A stretch of DNA of 14,246 bases from a bacterium (GTDB taxonomy: Bacteria; SZUA-79; Acidulodesulfobacterales; Acidulodesulfobacteraceae), in the NCBI GenBank assembly GCA_021828445.1, contig JAJZJD010000017.1, forward strand, positions 1 to 14,246, written 5' to 3'. The notes beneath the pieces are model-generated. The model was not told the DNA's origin. It was given only the letters and a program-made list of their open reading frames with translations, and ran no database searches. The position numbers and the translations under genes are program-made. Positions 1 through 7,060 of this stretch are shown in pieces (within the stretch, counting starts at the first letter, position 1; each line of letters starts with the position of its first letter).

Positions 1-252
1 GAAAAGATTTACGGAGATTTAACCGCAATGGGGATAGACGTTATATACGACGACAGAAAATTATCCGCCGGTATTAAACTTAAAGATATCGATCTGATAG
101 GCATACCTTTTAAGATAGTGGTGGGCAATAGGACTATTAAGGATAATAAATACGAGCTTAATATAAAAGAAAGCGGCATAACGGAAACTTTCGGCGATTT
201 AGAAAGCCTGTATAAAAGAGTAGGCGAACTATTAAAAAATCCCCGCGTTTAA
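1..252 (+). CDS. proS: Prolyl-tRNA synthetase, C-terminal fragment
   Basis: This is the 3' end of a gene that enters the window from the left in frame 1, leaving 83 codons before TAA at 250-252. The class II prolyl-tRNA synthetase charges tRNA-Pro with proline in the cytoplasm. The visible part matches the anticodon-binding domain: a GIDVIYDDR segment, then a KLKDIDLIGIPFKIVVGNR stretch equivalent to the family's D-DLIGIP-RIVVG motif, then a short strand and terminal helix. The ATG at 28 is internal to the domain and is not the start. A terminator hairpin overlaps the stop codon. Two tRNA-Pro genes lie about 10 kb downstream, which is probably coincidence. The family assignment is firm. The N-terminal catalytic domain is outside the window. 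Confidence 0.9.
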   Translation, partial: EKIYGDLTAMGIDVIYDDRKLSAGIKLKDIDLIGIPFKIVVGNRTIKDNKYELNIKESGITETFGDLESLYKRVGELLKNPRV

Positions 253-275
253 GAAACACAGGGATTTAATTTTTT
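237..275. terminator. Bidirectional terminator between proS and fmdB
   Basis: AAATCCC (237-243) pairs with GGGATTT (261-267). An inner GTTT (247-250) pairs with AAAC (254-257) across a 3x3 internal loop. The plus strand continues into AATTTTTT. The minus strand continues into ATTTTTTAAT, so the hairpin can stop both the proS and fmdB transcripts. A second GC-rich hairpin, CGGAC/GTCCG at 281-294, sits just beyond the fmdB stop but has no clear U-tract. Confidence 0.7.
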
Positions 276-304
276 CAAGCCGGACGACCGTCCGTTAATT
301 ATGC

Positions 305-532
305 TCAGCCGAATCCACTGCTGTAGCCGCCGCCTCCGCATGAACCGGAACCGGAAGACCCGTAATTTGAAGTATAACCATTGCCGCCGCAACTGCTGAA
401 CGAGCTGATTCTTTTTACCGGTTTTTCCGCTCCGCAGACGGGGCACTTAATGTCTTCGCCTTTTTCGCTGAGTCTTTGATAGATTTCAAATATTTTCCCG
501 CATTTTTTGCATTCATATTCGTAAATCGGCAT
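305..532 (-). CDS. FmdB-family putative zinc-ribbon protein
   Basis: This 75-residue protein begins MPIYEYECKKCG, the hallmark of the FmdB / CxxC_CxxC_SSSS regulatory family. Two CxxC knuckles (C8/C11 and C30/C33) should bind one zinc ion. They are followed by the usual KRISSF-like segment and a Gly/Ser-rich, probably disordered tail. Members are small and cytoplasmic. They were named for a putative regulator of formamidase and amidase operons, and their real function is generally unknown. The ATG at 532 is preceded by GGAGG at 545-549, 12 nt upstream. An extended -10 promoter lies at 586-594, so it is probably transcribed on its own, although read-through from tolC is possible. It converges with proS. 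Confidence 0.88.
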   Translation of the reverse strand: MPIYEYECKKCGKIFEIYQRLSEKGEDIKCPVCGAEKPVKRISSFSSCGGNGYTSNYGSSGSGSCGGGGYSSGFG

Positions 533-585
533 ATTCGTTGTTTTCCTCCATATATTTTTAATATACTTATCTATCTTTTCTATAT

Positions 586-594
586 ATTATATCA
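586..594 (-). promoter_or_regulatory. Extended -10 promoter for the fmdB-like gene
   Basis: On the minus strand, TGA followed by TATAAT (TATAAT at 591-586) forms an extended -10 element. It lies about 55 nt before the start codon. No good -35 is seen at 16-18 bp, which is acceptable for an extended -10 promoter. Confidence 0.55.
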
Positions 595-630
595 TATAAA
601 GCCGCAAAAATCATCATATGCGTCCAGACA

Positions 631-2028
631 TTACCGCAGTGTCCCCGTAACAAGTTTTATATAATATTTATCCGTATTTAATCGGAACAGAGTATTTATA
701 TAATCCACTTTAGCCGCTTTATATTCGTCGAGGGTTCTGTCGAGATTTATTAAAGTCGTCATTCCGGCTTTATATCTGTTAGTAGTAATTTTTAAGGTTT
801 GTTTTGCGTTTAATGAGGCAAGTTTTGCTACCTTACTATTCATTAAATCGGTTTTATATTGCAGATAGGCTTTCCGAACCTGCATTTCGATTTTATTTTT
901 CATAAGCCCCTGATATTCTATCATAGTGTTATAGCCGCTTTTAGATTTTTGCAGATTATTATAATCGTATAATCCTGAAAAAATATTAAAGTGAAGCATT
1001 ACGGTTAAGGCATAGCTGTAAGAATCGTCGGGATGAATGGCCGGTCCATTGCTGAAATAATCATATCCTGCAACCAATTTTGGCAAAAATTTGCCCTCCG
1101 CCTCTTTAACCCCGAGCCCCATATTTTTTTTATTTAACAAAAGCGCTTGATAATCGGGCCTCATTCTGAAAGCAACTTTTTGCAGAGAATCTATGCTTAA
1201 GGATTTTCCATATGGAACGCTTTTTAAATCGTTTATTAATTTATATTTAGAATTTATCGGAATTCCGATGTTTATATTTAAAAAATACCTTGCAAGTTTA
1301 TAATTCTTTTTTGCCGATGCGAGTTTTTCTTTCATTGCCGCGAGCTCGACGTCTGCTCTCAAGACATCGGAAGATACGACCTGTCCGGCTTTAAAGAGAT
1401 TTTCCGCAAGCGTTTTATATGCCTTAGCGGTTTTTACCATGCTTTTCATCAGCTTAACGTAATGTTCGGCAAGCATTACCGAATAATATGCCTTGGCAAC
1501 TCCGTAAAGAACTTTTTGCTTAGCTTCGCTTAAACCTTTTTTAACGGATTGCCTGTTGAGCTTTGCCCTTTTATACCCGAAATATATTTTCCCGCCCATA
1601 AATAACGGCTGTTCAACGGAGAATTCAGATTCATAATTATGTATCATCCCCGGATTGTTTAAAAAATTAGGGCTAAAATAAGATTGAACATTTTGATTCG
1701 TAAGTATCCTCTGGTTCAATACGCTGCCGAATGCGTACAGCGGATTATCGGTATTCATATAAATTTCGTTAAAATCTATTTTTGGAAAAAAACCGCTCAG
1801 AGCTTCGTTCTCCTGATAGCCCGCCGCGTTTAGCCTGATTTTTTCCAACTTTAACATTTTGTTATATTTTAACGCATATAAAAAAGCCTGATTAATCGAC
1901 ATGTCTTGCGCCGTGTTCCCTTGGAAAGCAAACGCCGCATCTTTCCCGGCGGTTATTATTACTAAAGACAAGAAAAAAGCAAAAGTTATTATTAGGGAAG
2001 TATTTTTAAATGTTTTGTTTTTATTCAT
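631..2028 (-). CDS. TolC-family outer-membrane efflux protein
   Basis: This 465-residue protein is an outer-membrane channel that would export substrates together with an inner-membrane pump and a periplasmic adaptor. Residues 1-34 form a Sec signal peptide: a basic start, a hydrophobic core, and cleavage near AFA (32-34). The rest is helical, with the two-fold repeat typical of TolC. Family signatures include 'EQPLFMGGKIYFGYKRAKL' near residue 140, the 'AKAYKTLAENLFKAGQVVSSDVLRADVELA' segment in two parts, and near the C-terminus 'NRYKAGMTTLINLDRTL'. The length is normal for the family. It starts 62 nt after the ArsR-type regulator with no terminator between, so the two are probably co-transcribed. 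No adaptor or pump gene is adjacent, so it is an orphan here. No convincing Shine-Dalgarno precedes the ATG. The substrate is unknown. Confidence 0.88.
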   Translation of the reverse strand: MNKNKTFKNTSLIITFAFFLSLVIITAGKDAAFAFQGNTAQDMSINQAFLYALKYNKMLKLEKIRLNAAGYQENEALSGFFPKIDFNEIYMNTDNPLYAFGSVLNQRILTNQNVQSYFSPNFLNNPGMIHNYESEFSVEQPLFMGGKIYFGYKRAKLNRQSVKKGLSEAKQKVLYGVAKAYYSVMLAEHYVKLMKSMVKTAKAYKTLAENLFKAGQVVSSDVLRADVELAAMKEKLASAKKNYKLARYFLNINIGIPINSKYKLINDLKSVPYGKSLSIDSLQKVAFRMRPDYQALLLNKKNMGLGVKEAEGKFLPKLVAGYDYFSNGPAIHPDDSYSYALTVMLHFNIFSGLYDYNNLQKSKSGYNTMIEYQGLMKNKIEMQVRKAYLQYKTDLMNSKVAKLASLNAKQTLKITTNRYKAGMTTLINLDRTLDEYKAAKVDYINTLFRLNTDKYYIKLVTGTLR

Positions 2029-2090
2029 ATATATTAATAATTATATATTTGATTCAATAAATTTTTAAATGTTTAATTATTTCTTATTTT

Positions 2091-2423
2091 TTACTTCGGT
2101 AAATTTAATAAAACTGTTCTGTCTGTTTTTATGGCGTTAGAATTGCGGTATTCTTTTAAATCTTTAAATATATTCTCGATTCTTTTATCGTTAAGTTCAT
2201 AGCACATCATAACCCCGTCGCGTTTACAGTTGACTATTCCTTTGTTTTTAAGCGATATAAGATGCTGTGAAACGGTTGCCTGAGGAAGGCCGAGCGATTC
2301 CCATATATTTTTCACGCAGGATTTGTTGCTTACCAGCACTTCAATTATTTTAAGCCTTATAGGGTGGCCCAGCGTTTTGAGAAGTTCTGCTTCGGCTTTA
2401 TATTCTTCTTCGTAATTATTCAT
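2091..2423 (-). CDS. ArsR/SmtB-family winged-helix repressor
   Basis: Translation from the ATG at 2423 gives 110 residues, the usual size of the family. The longer reading frame starting at TTG 2510 is unlikely, because that TTG is the -35 hexamer of the gene's own promoter and the added residues are Ile/Tyr junk. The fold is clear: ALLKTLGHPIRLKII-like helix 1-2 (residues 12-27), a recognition helix with LPQATVSQHL (46-55), and a wing around NCKRDGVMMCYEL (65-77). Cysteines are C36, C66 and C74. C36 sits where ArsR-type sensors often have a reactive or metal-binding cysteine just before helix 3. The inducer could be arsenite, another metal or persulfide, and the sequence does not decide. The gene lies between a dsrE2-like gene and tolC. 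Autoregulation is suggested by the inverted repeat over its promoter. Confidence 0.85.
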   Translation of the reverse strand: MNNYEEEYKAEAELLKTLGHPIRLKIIEVLVSNKSCVKNIWESLGLPQATVSQHLISLKNKGIVNCKRDGVMMCYELNDKRIENIFKDLKEYRNSNAIKTDRTVLLNLPK

Positions 2424-2449
2424 AATTATTGCTAACAAATTATATAAAA

Positions 2450-2505
2450 ATACAGTATAAATATATATATTAATTAATATTATTATATATATATTTATAC
2501 TGTAT
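2450..2505. promoter_or_regulatory. Long inverted repeat, probable ArsR-family operator
   Basis: The left arm (2450-2470) and right arm (2485-2505) are perfect reverse complements over 21 bp, each built as A-TACAGTATAAATAT plus an AT run. The arms are separated by 14 bp. The right arm fills the promoter spacer. The left arm covers the expected transcription start and early leader. The non-repetitive TACAGTATAAAT core makes a chance match unlikely, even in AT-rich DNA. It could bind two repressor dimers, or form a cruciform or an mRNA stem. Confidence 0.7.
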
Positions 2506-2510
2506 GTCAA
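2482..2510 (-). promoter_or_regulatory. Perfect-consensus sigma70 promoter of arsR-tolC
   Basis: On the minus strand, TTGACA (2510-2505) and TATAAT (2487-2482) are separated by exactly 17 bp. Transcription should begin near 2475, leaving a leader of about 50 nt. The strength of the core suggests a promoter that needs strong repression. Confidence 0.85.
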
Positions 2511-2518
2511 TAAAAATC

Positions 2519-2549
2519 AAAACCCCTGCATTACTAAGGCAGGGGTTTT
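2519..2549 (-). terminator. Rho-independent terminator of the dsrE2-like gene
   Basis: An 11-bp perfect stem (2519-2529 with 2539-2549), with core CCCCTGC/GCAGGGG and a 9-nt loop, is followed on the minus strand by TTTTGATTTTTATT. It ends the dsrE2-like transcript about 40 nt after its stop and insulates the arsR promoter that follows directly. Confidence 0.88.
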
Positions 2550-2588
2550 GTATGTTCTATTTTTTTGCGGCATTATGTTGAAATAAAA

Positions 2589-3059
2589 TTAAAATGAGAG
2601 ATGGATTTGCGCATTTGCGGCATATTCCATAAAAGTAGCCGCACCGGCATATTCTACTCCGTCTATCATATCTTCTCTTTTGAAACCGAAAAGGTCCATC
2701 GTCATTTGGCATGCGATAAGCCTTACGCCGGTTTCCTGGCATAAAGATATGAGTTCGGGAACAGACGCCACCCCGTTTTTCTTAATCATAGATTTCATCA
2801 TAGAAGTCGCCATTGCGGTCATGCCGGGAAGAGTGCCTATAATGTTTGGGACGGGCATAGGCATTGCGGGATTTGCGATAGGAGAAACCTTCAGGCTGTC
2901 CCCCGCATCTTTTTTGAGTATTTGCAATCCATAAAACGTAAAGAATATTGCGCTCTCAATATCCAGGGTTGCCGCCGTCGATGCAAGAATAAGCGGCGGG
3001 TAAGCCATATCCAGCGTTCCGTGAATAGAAATGATAGCCATTTTTGTCTGATCAGCCAT
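2589..3059 (-). CDS. DsrE/DsrF-like (DsrE2-type) sulfur-carrier family protein
   Basis: This 156-residue protein begins with a KMAIISIHGTLDMAYPPLIL segment, then FFTFYGL, NPAMPMP, LPGM-AMATSMMKSMI and LIACQMTMDLFG. This is the pattern of the DsrE2 branch of the DsrE/DsrF/DrsH family. C117 in the IACQM loop matches the conserved cysteine that, in related proteins, carries persulfide or thiosulfate sulfur to TusA-like partners in sulfur metabolism. C107 is an additional cysteine. It looks cytoplasmic, though some members associate with the membrane through the hydrophobic methionine-rich segment. GGAG at 3067-3070 lies 7 nt before the ATG. The gene is monocistronic, with a strong terminator behind it. 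The neighbouring ArsR regulator and the distant SQR fit a sulfur theme, but no partner such as tusA or rhodanese is adjacent. Family confidence is high, exact role moderate. Confidence 0.85.
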   Translation of the reverse strand: MADQTKMAIISIHGTLDMAYPPLILASTAATLDIESAIFFTFYGLQILKKDAGDSLKVSPIANPAMPMPVPNIIGTLPGMTAMATSMMKSMIKKNGVASVPELISLCQETGVRLIACQMTMDLFGFKREDMIDGVEYAGAATFMEYAANAQIHLSF

Positions 3060-3408
3060 TTTTGTTCTCCTTTTAAAGGTTTAAAATTAATTTTAAATTT
3101 TAGACGTAAGTTAAACAGATTTTAAATAAAACGCATTAACTAAAACCAAAATAGCAAAATAGGCCGATTGTTTTAATTTACCATTTTTTAAAATAGATAG
3201 CAAGAAAATATTTTTTTACAATAACATAAGACTATTATTTTTTTAAGGATTTTTTCAGTTAAATCGGCGTTTTTACCGCAAAAAAGGTTATAAATTTGAC
3301 TTTTATATTAACTTATGATATATTTTAATCAAAATATGTATTAAAAGTATTTGTTTGTAAATAAAATATATATTTTTTATTAAAATTTTAACGTTTTTGG
3401 AGTAAATT
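3060..3408. other. 349-bp divergent intergenic region
   Basis: This AT-rich spacer between the dsrE2-like gene (-) and the lytic transglycosylase (+) holds the dsrE2 ribosome binding site and an 18-bp AT-only palindrome at 3080-3097 (TTTAAAATT mirrored). It also holds the promoter at 3296-3324 and the GGAG preceding the TTG start at 3409. I saw no convincing minus-strand promoter and no coding potential. Confidence 0.6.
3296..3324 (+). promoter_or_regulatory. Promoter of the lytic transglycosylase gene
   Basis: TTGACT (3296-3301), a 17-bp spacer and TATATT (3319-3324) with a TGA extension at 3316-3318. The start of transcription is expected near 3331, about 78 nt before the TTG codon. Confidence 0.65.
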
Positions 3409-4224
3409 TTGAAAAAAATTAGAAAAATTTTATTTGGACTGAGAATTATTATAAGAAAATTAATAAACAAAATCCAATTTAAATATTTTTTACCTTATTT
3501 TTTATTGCTGTCGGTATTAATTTCCGTAGCCTTTTTGTCTTATTGTTATGTTATTCCTATGTATTACAGCTATTTAAAGGAGCGGCAGGACGTAAAACTG
3601 CTTAAAAATAAAATCCGCGTCGATTATGAAAAGTTAAAGATTTTTAAAATTATAAAAACCTTTAACTCGGGACTTCCCGTGTCGGAGGAAAAGAAGGTTT
3701 CCGGTCTCATTTTTAATTTAGGGGAAAAATACAAGATAAATCCGGCATTGATTCTGGCTGTTATAAGGGTGGAAAGTTCGTTTAATAATTTTTCTTACTC
3801 GAATATGGGAGCCGTCGGTCTTATGCAGATTAAACCGGTAACGGGGCTTTATCTTATCAAAAAATACAACATAAAGTCTAAAAAATTTAATTATAATACA
3901 AGATATATAGAGTATCTTCCGATAAATTATCTGTACAACCCTTCTTTAAACATAAAAATAGGCGCAAGATATTTGTTAAGCTTATTATATGAATTTAAAA
4001 ATTTGAAGCTTGCATTATTTGCATATAACGTCGGTCCGACGTTAGTCAGCAGGTCTTTGGCGTCATACGGAACAAACGGCGGCGGCAATGATAGATTGAA
4101 TCTTGATATTTCCGAAAGCACCAACAGGCTTTTTTCGGATTTCTATTACGGATATTATAAAAGGGTAAAGAAATATTTTGCAATTTACAACAGTGAAATA
4201 TTTAAGGATAGAATAAAGGAATAA
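3409..4224 (+). CDS. Membrane-anchored lytic transglycosylase (Slt/MltC-like fold)
   Basis: This 271-residue protein would cleave the MurNAc-GlcNAc bond of peptidoglycan. A basic N-terminus is followed by one membrane segment (about residues 27-49) that anchors the enzyme facing the periplasm. A short linker precedes the goose-type SLT domain (about 100-260). Motifs in order are ILAVIRVESSF with catalytic E122, GAVGLMQIKP (134-143), NIKIGARYL and ALFAYNVGP. These are the standard family-1 SLT motifs. The start is TTG at 3409, supported by GGAG at 3399-3402 six nt upstream and by the upstream promoter. No LysM or other cell-wall binding domain is present. The gene ends 20 bp from the convergent membrane-protein gene. 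It is probably a housekeeping remodelling enzyme, since no secretion-system genes are adjacent. Confidence 0.87.
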   Translation: MKKIRKILFGLRIIIRKLINKIQFKYFLPYFLLLSVLISVAFLSYCYVIPMYYSYLKERQDVKLLKNKIRVDYEKLKIFKIIKTFNSGLPVSEEKKVSGLIFNLGEKYKINPALILAVIRVESSFNNFSYSNMGAVGLMQIKPVTGLYLIKKYNIKSKKFNYNTRYIEYLPINYLYNPSLNIKIGARYLLSLLYEFKNLKLALFAYNVGPTLVSRSLASYGTNGGGNDRLNLDISESTNRLFSDFYYGYYKRVKKYFAIYNSEIFKDRIKE

Positions 4225-4244
4225 AATTCTCCATTGATTTTTAT

Positions 4245-5153
4245 TTAAAGGAATTCCGAGCCGTTATTTTTTACGTATTTTAAGGATTTAATAAACGACG
4301 TCGTCAATATAAACAAGAGTATAAAAATAACCAGAAAGAATCCGACTCCAAGGCTGTGAAGATTGTGGACTTTAACGGGCGTGATAAAGCCTGCCCGAAT
4401 AAGTTCAGGAAAGGCTATTTCCAATGCCGCCGCAAGTACAAAAGCCAGCCCGCCCCAAAAAAGAGTAAGTCCCGATGTTTTTCTTGCGATATATTCTATG
4501 CCTTTTTTCGGGATATTAAGGCGCTCCATAAACCTTCCCGCAAACATGCCTATAATTATCTGGGTAGCCATAGTTCCGAAACCGAATAAAAGACCCGGCA
4601 GAAACCCGGTATATCCGTTAGGCATTTTTGGAGCAAGGACCGTGTAAACTATAATCGCGAAAGCGCCGGTACCCCATCCGGCGATAAATCCGTGAAGCAG
4701 TACCATATATATGGGAATCTGACGCGATTTATCGTTTATATGTTTTGATTGCGGCTTAAGAGTTTTAATTTTTAGAAATTTCAAAAATATTTTTTCAAGC
4801 CCTTCGAACAGTTCGAAGTTTTCTCCAAGTCCTATTACGTAAGCTCCGGCAAACGACATCACTATGCCGACGAATATGTATATTACAGGAACGACGTCCG
4901 GTTTCGTTAATATTTTTCCGAGAGCGTAATAAGACAGTTCCGATGCGACGGCTCTTTGAAAAGTAAATGCGAGGGAAAACAGGACGCCGGTTTTAAATCC
5001 GCCTTTCGTGCTGTAACTGCCTATGGAATAGCTGAACGTAATCGGCCATGTATGTTCGTCCGGAGTAAATCCGTGAACTATTCCTAAGAGAAATGCGGTA
5101 ATTAATATAGAGAATATGGACGAAAAATTTTGCGGATTATAAAGATTAATCAT
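4245..5153 (-). CDS. Polytopic membrane protein, NicO/TauE-like
   Basis: This 302-residue inner-membrane protein has about six to seven hydrophobic segments (roughly 12-30, 56-70, 88-108, 148-172, 183-206, 228-248, 266-288). The first segment ends in HGFTPDEHTW (27-36). A second half repeats the theme with LLHGFIAGWGTG (152-163). The His-X4-Asp-Glu-His pattern resembles the metal-binding HX4DH-type motif of nickel/cobalt (NiCoT, NicO/RcnA, UreH) carriers. The duplicated half-structure resembles LysE/TauE/DsbD-type transporters. Transport of a metal ion or sulfur oxyanion is therefore an inference, and the substrate is unknown. A loop at 127-145 is polar and basic. AAAGGGG near 5167-5173 could serve as ribosome binding site. 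A weak TTTACA-18-TAAAAT alternative would start transcription almost at the ATG. The gene is divergent from pyk. Confidence 0.7.
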   Translation of the reverse strand: MINLYNPQNFSSIFSILITAFLLGIVHGFTPDEHTWPITFSYSIGSYSTKGGFKTGVLFSLAFTFQRAVASELSYYALGKILTKPDVVPVIYIFVGIVMSFAGAYVIGLGENFELFEGLEKIFLKFLKIKTLKPQSKHINDKSRQIPIYMVLLHGFIAGWGTGAFAIIVYTVLAPKMPNGYTGFLPGLLFGFGTMATQIIIGMFAGRFMERLNIPKKGIEYIARKTSGLTLFWGGLAFVLAAALEIAFPELIRAGFITPVKVHNLHSLGVGFFLVIFILLFILTTSFIKSLKYVKNNGSEFL

Positions 5154-5207
5154 ATTTATTATTTTACCCCTTTAACCATAGATTTGTAAAGACGTAAGGA
5201 ATAAAAT

Positions 5208-5236
5208 TTGAAGGGTTTCACATAATCTGATATAAT
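5208..5236 (+). promoter_or_regulatory. Promoter of pyruvate kinase
   Basis: TTGAAG (5208-5213), a 17-bp spacer and TATAAT (5231-5236), with TGA just before the -10. Transcription should start near 5243, giving a leader of about 35 nt. Confidence 0.75.
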
Positions 5237-5277
5237 TTCGATAAAATAAAAACGATAAAAAGCGGTTAAAATATTCC

Positions 5278-6741
5278 ATGTTTAATATCGGCAGGAAAAG
5301 AGTTAAGATTGTCGCTACTCTGGGACCGGCAAGCGACGGCAAGCACGTGCTTGAAAATATTATAAAAAACGGAGCCGACGTTATAAGGCTGAATTTTTCC
5401 CATGGAGATGAAAGTTATTTTATCAAAGCGATTAAAAGCATAAGATCTATATCCAAAGACGCAGGTATTTTGATTGATTTGCCGGGACCAAAAATAAGAA
5501 CCGGAAAATTACTGAAAGATTATATCCCCATTAATAAAGGGGATATAATGACATTAACGAATAGACATATCGTATCCGATGGAAAGAAGATTTTCATAGA
5601 TTATGCCTATCTCTGCAAAGATATAAAACCTAAAAGTTTAGTATATATAGACGACGGAAAGATAAAGTTAAAAATAATAAAAAAGCTAAACGAAAATGAA
5701 CTTGAGGCGGAAGTTTTAACCGACGGCATACTTAAGCCGGAAAAAGGCATAAATTTTCCGGATTCTGTTCTAAACATTCCTTCCATTACCTACAACGACA
5801 AAGAATTTTTAAAATTCGGCGTGGAACATAATGTCGATATGTTTGCGGTTTCCTTTGTCAGAGGTTGCGAAGATATTTTATATGTTAAAGATTTCCTTAA
5901 AAACAACTATCCCGAAAAAGAGTTTTTAATTATTGCAAAAATAGAAAAAGTGGAAGCGCTAAAAAATATCGAGAAGATAGCCATGGTTTCAGACGCTTTG
6001 ATGGTGGCTAGAGGAGACCTCGGCGTAGAAGCCCCCGTCGAGAACATACCTCTTGAGCAAAAAAGGATAATATCCGTTGCAAATTTTTACAAAAAGCCGG
6101 TTATAACGGCAACCCAGATGCTTTTGTCCATGGTTGAAAATGAATCCCCGACAAGGGCCGAGGTTACCGATATTTCCAACGCTATTTTTGACGGAACGGA
6201 TGCGGTAATGCTGTCCGAAGAAACCGCTGTCGGCAAATACCCTGCGGAAGCCGTTAAATATATGTCGAAGATTATAAGAGCTACCGAAAATAGCGCAATG
6301 TTTAATAAAATTTATAAATTCGGCAACGGCGAAGAATATTTAACCGGACGTCATACGCCGGATATTTCTAATATAATTGCCGAAATGTCGGTTGCGGCGT
6401 CTAAACTTTTAAAAAATTCTATTATAGCGGCAATAACCAGGTCGGGTTATACCGCTAATTTGATATCGTCGTTAAAGCCGCATGTGCCTATCCTCGCTAT
6501 AGTCCCGAATGAATTCGTAAAGCGAAAATTGTCTTTAAGTTACGGAGTTTCATGCGCCGTTATGAAAAATATAGAGGATAAGGATATCGATTTAAAAGAC
6601 GTAATCGATTTAATTAACGGCGGACTGAAAAATGCAGGAAGTAAAAGCCCCGATTATGCGATATTAACCGGCGGCGTTCCTATCGGAGAACCCGGTTCTA
6701 CGGATTTCGTAAAAATAGTCAGGCTGAGGGGTAGAAAATAG
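5278..6741 (+). CDS. pyk: Pyruvate kinase
   Basis: This 487-residue enzyme converts phosphoenolpyruvate and ADP to pyruvate and ATP, the last step of glycolysis, in the cytoplasm. It is full length for the bacterial family. Visible motifs are KIVATLGPAS (10-19), RLNFSHG (37-43), LIDLPGPKIRTG (65-76), a B domain (about 77-172) and IIAKIEKVEAL (218-228) with catalytic K221 and metal ligand E223. They continue with LMVARGDLGVE (241-251), TATQML (277-282) and ESPTRAEVTDISNAIFDGTDAVMLSEETA in the signature region (289-317). The C-terminal regulatory domain ends with the usual GGVPIGEPGSTDFVKI-like segment. The ribosome binding site before ATG 5278 is weak. The gene stands alone between a divergent membrane protein and tRNA-Ser. 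All key residues are present. Confidence 0.97.
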   Translation: MFNIGRKRVKIVATLGPASDGKHVLENIIKNGADVIRLNFSHGDESYFIKAIKSIRSISKDAGILIDLPGPKIRTGKLLKDYIPINKGDIMTLTNRHIVSDGKKIFIDYAYLCKDIKPKSLVYIDDGKIKLKIIKKLNENELEAEVLTDGILKPEKGINFPDSVLNIPSITYNDKEFLKFGVEHNVDMFAVSFVRGCEDILYVKDFLKNNYPEKEFLIIAKIEKVEALKNIEKIAMVSDALMVARGDLGVEAPVENIPLEQKRIISVANFYKKPVITATQMLLSMVENESPTRAEVTDISNAIFDGTDAVMLSEETAVGKYPAEAVKYMSKIIRATENSAMFNKIYKFGNGEEYLTGRHTPDISNIIAEMSVAASKLLKNSIIAAITRSGYTANLISSLKPHVPILAIVPNEFVKRKLSLSYGVSCAVMKNIEDKDIDLKDVIDLINGGLKNAGSKSPDYAILTGGVPIGEPGSTDFVKIVRLRGRK

Positions 6742-6789
6742 GCATTCTCTTAGACTATATAAGGCATATTAATGCCGTCGTATTACCGC

Positions 6790-6818
6790 TTGAATAAAAA
6801 TCTCTATAATGTTATATT
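6790..6818 (+). promoter_or_regulatory. Promoter of tRNA-Ser
   Basis: TTGAAT (6790-6795), a 17-bp spacer and TATATT (6813-6818), preceded by TGT as an extended -10. The expected start near 6825 is about 23 nt before the mature tRNA. Upstream, a small GGCAT/ATGCC hairpin (near 6763-6776) lies after pyk but lacks a U-tract. Confidence 0.65.
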
Positions 6819-6847
6819 AGTTTATTAATTTAATTAAATATCATTTC

Positions 6848-6942
6848 GGAGAGATGGCCGAGTAGGTCGAAGGCGTTCGCCTGCTAAGCGAATGTATGTC
6901 CTAAAAGATGTACCGAGGGTTCGAATCCCTCTCTCTCCGCCA
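6848..6942 (+). tRNA. tRNA-Ser (anticodon GCU)
   Basis: A complete 95-nt class II tRNA. Acceptor GGAGAGA (6848-6854) pairs with TCTCTCC (6932-6938), followed by discriminator G and an encoded CCA (6940-6942). The anticodon stem TTCGC/GCGAA encloses loop CTGCTAA, giving anticodon GCT. The variable arm is long, as expected for serine. The T-arm is GAGGG-TTCGAAT-CCCTC. It would read AGC/AGU codons. Confidence 0.96.
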
Positions 6943-6958
6943 GTTAAAAATGTAATTT
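6925..6958 (+). repeat. Direct repeat copy 1 (tRNA-Ser 3' end)
   Basis: 34 bp covering the last 18 nt of tRNA-Ser and 16 nt beyond it. It recurs at 7061-7094 with a single mismatch (T6951 versus C7087), and the first 26 nt are identical. The copies start 136 bp apart. Confidence 0.9.
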
Positions 6959-6990
6959 TCAAATCAGTAAGAAATATCTAAAAAGTAATT

Positions 6991-7005
6991 GGATTCGAAC
7001 CCTCG
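6991..7005 (-). repeat. Inverted copy of the tRNA T-arm
   Basis: GGATTCGAACCCTCG is the exact reverse complement of 6914-6928 in the tRNA-Ser T-arm. It sits between the two direct repeat copies. A 4-bp hairpin (GGGC-GAA-GCCC, 7008-7018) and a 7-bp hairpin (AGCGTCC-CTAA-GGACGCT, 7042-7059) follow. Neither hairpin has a U-tract, so they are not obvious terminators. Confidence 0.75.
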
Positions 7006-7060
7006 AAGGGCGAAGCCCGCAAGAGGAAGTTCGTCGTTTTTAGCGTCCCTAAGGACGCTC

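Noticed and set aside
2424..2510. 29-codon N-terminal extension of the ArsR-family protein from TTG 2510
   Set aside because: The TTG is the -35 hexamer and the extension is encoded by the promoter and operator. ATG 2423 gives the normal family length.
3080..3097. 18-bp palindrome as a dsrE2 operator
   Set aside because: It consists only of A and T in AT-rich DNA, so chance occurrence is plausible. It is mentioned only within the intergenic entry.
7042..7059. Terminator for tRNA-Ser or recD2
   Set aside because: The hairpin is sound but no U-tract follows it on either strand.
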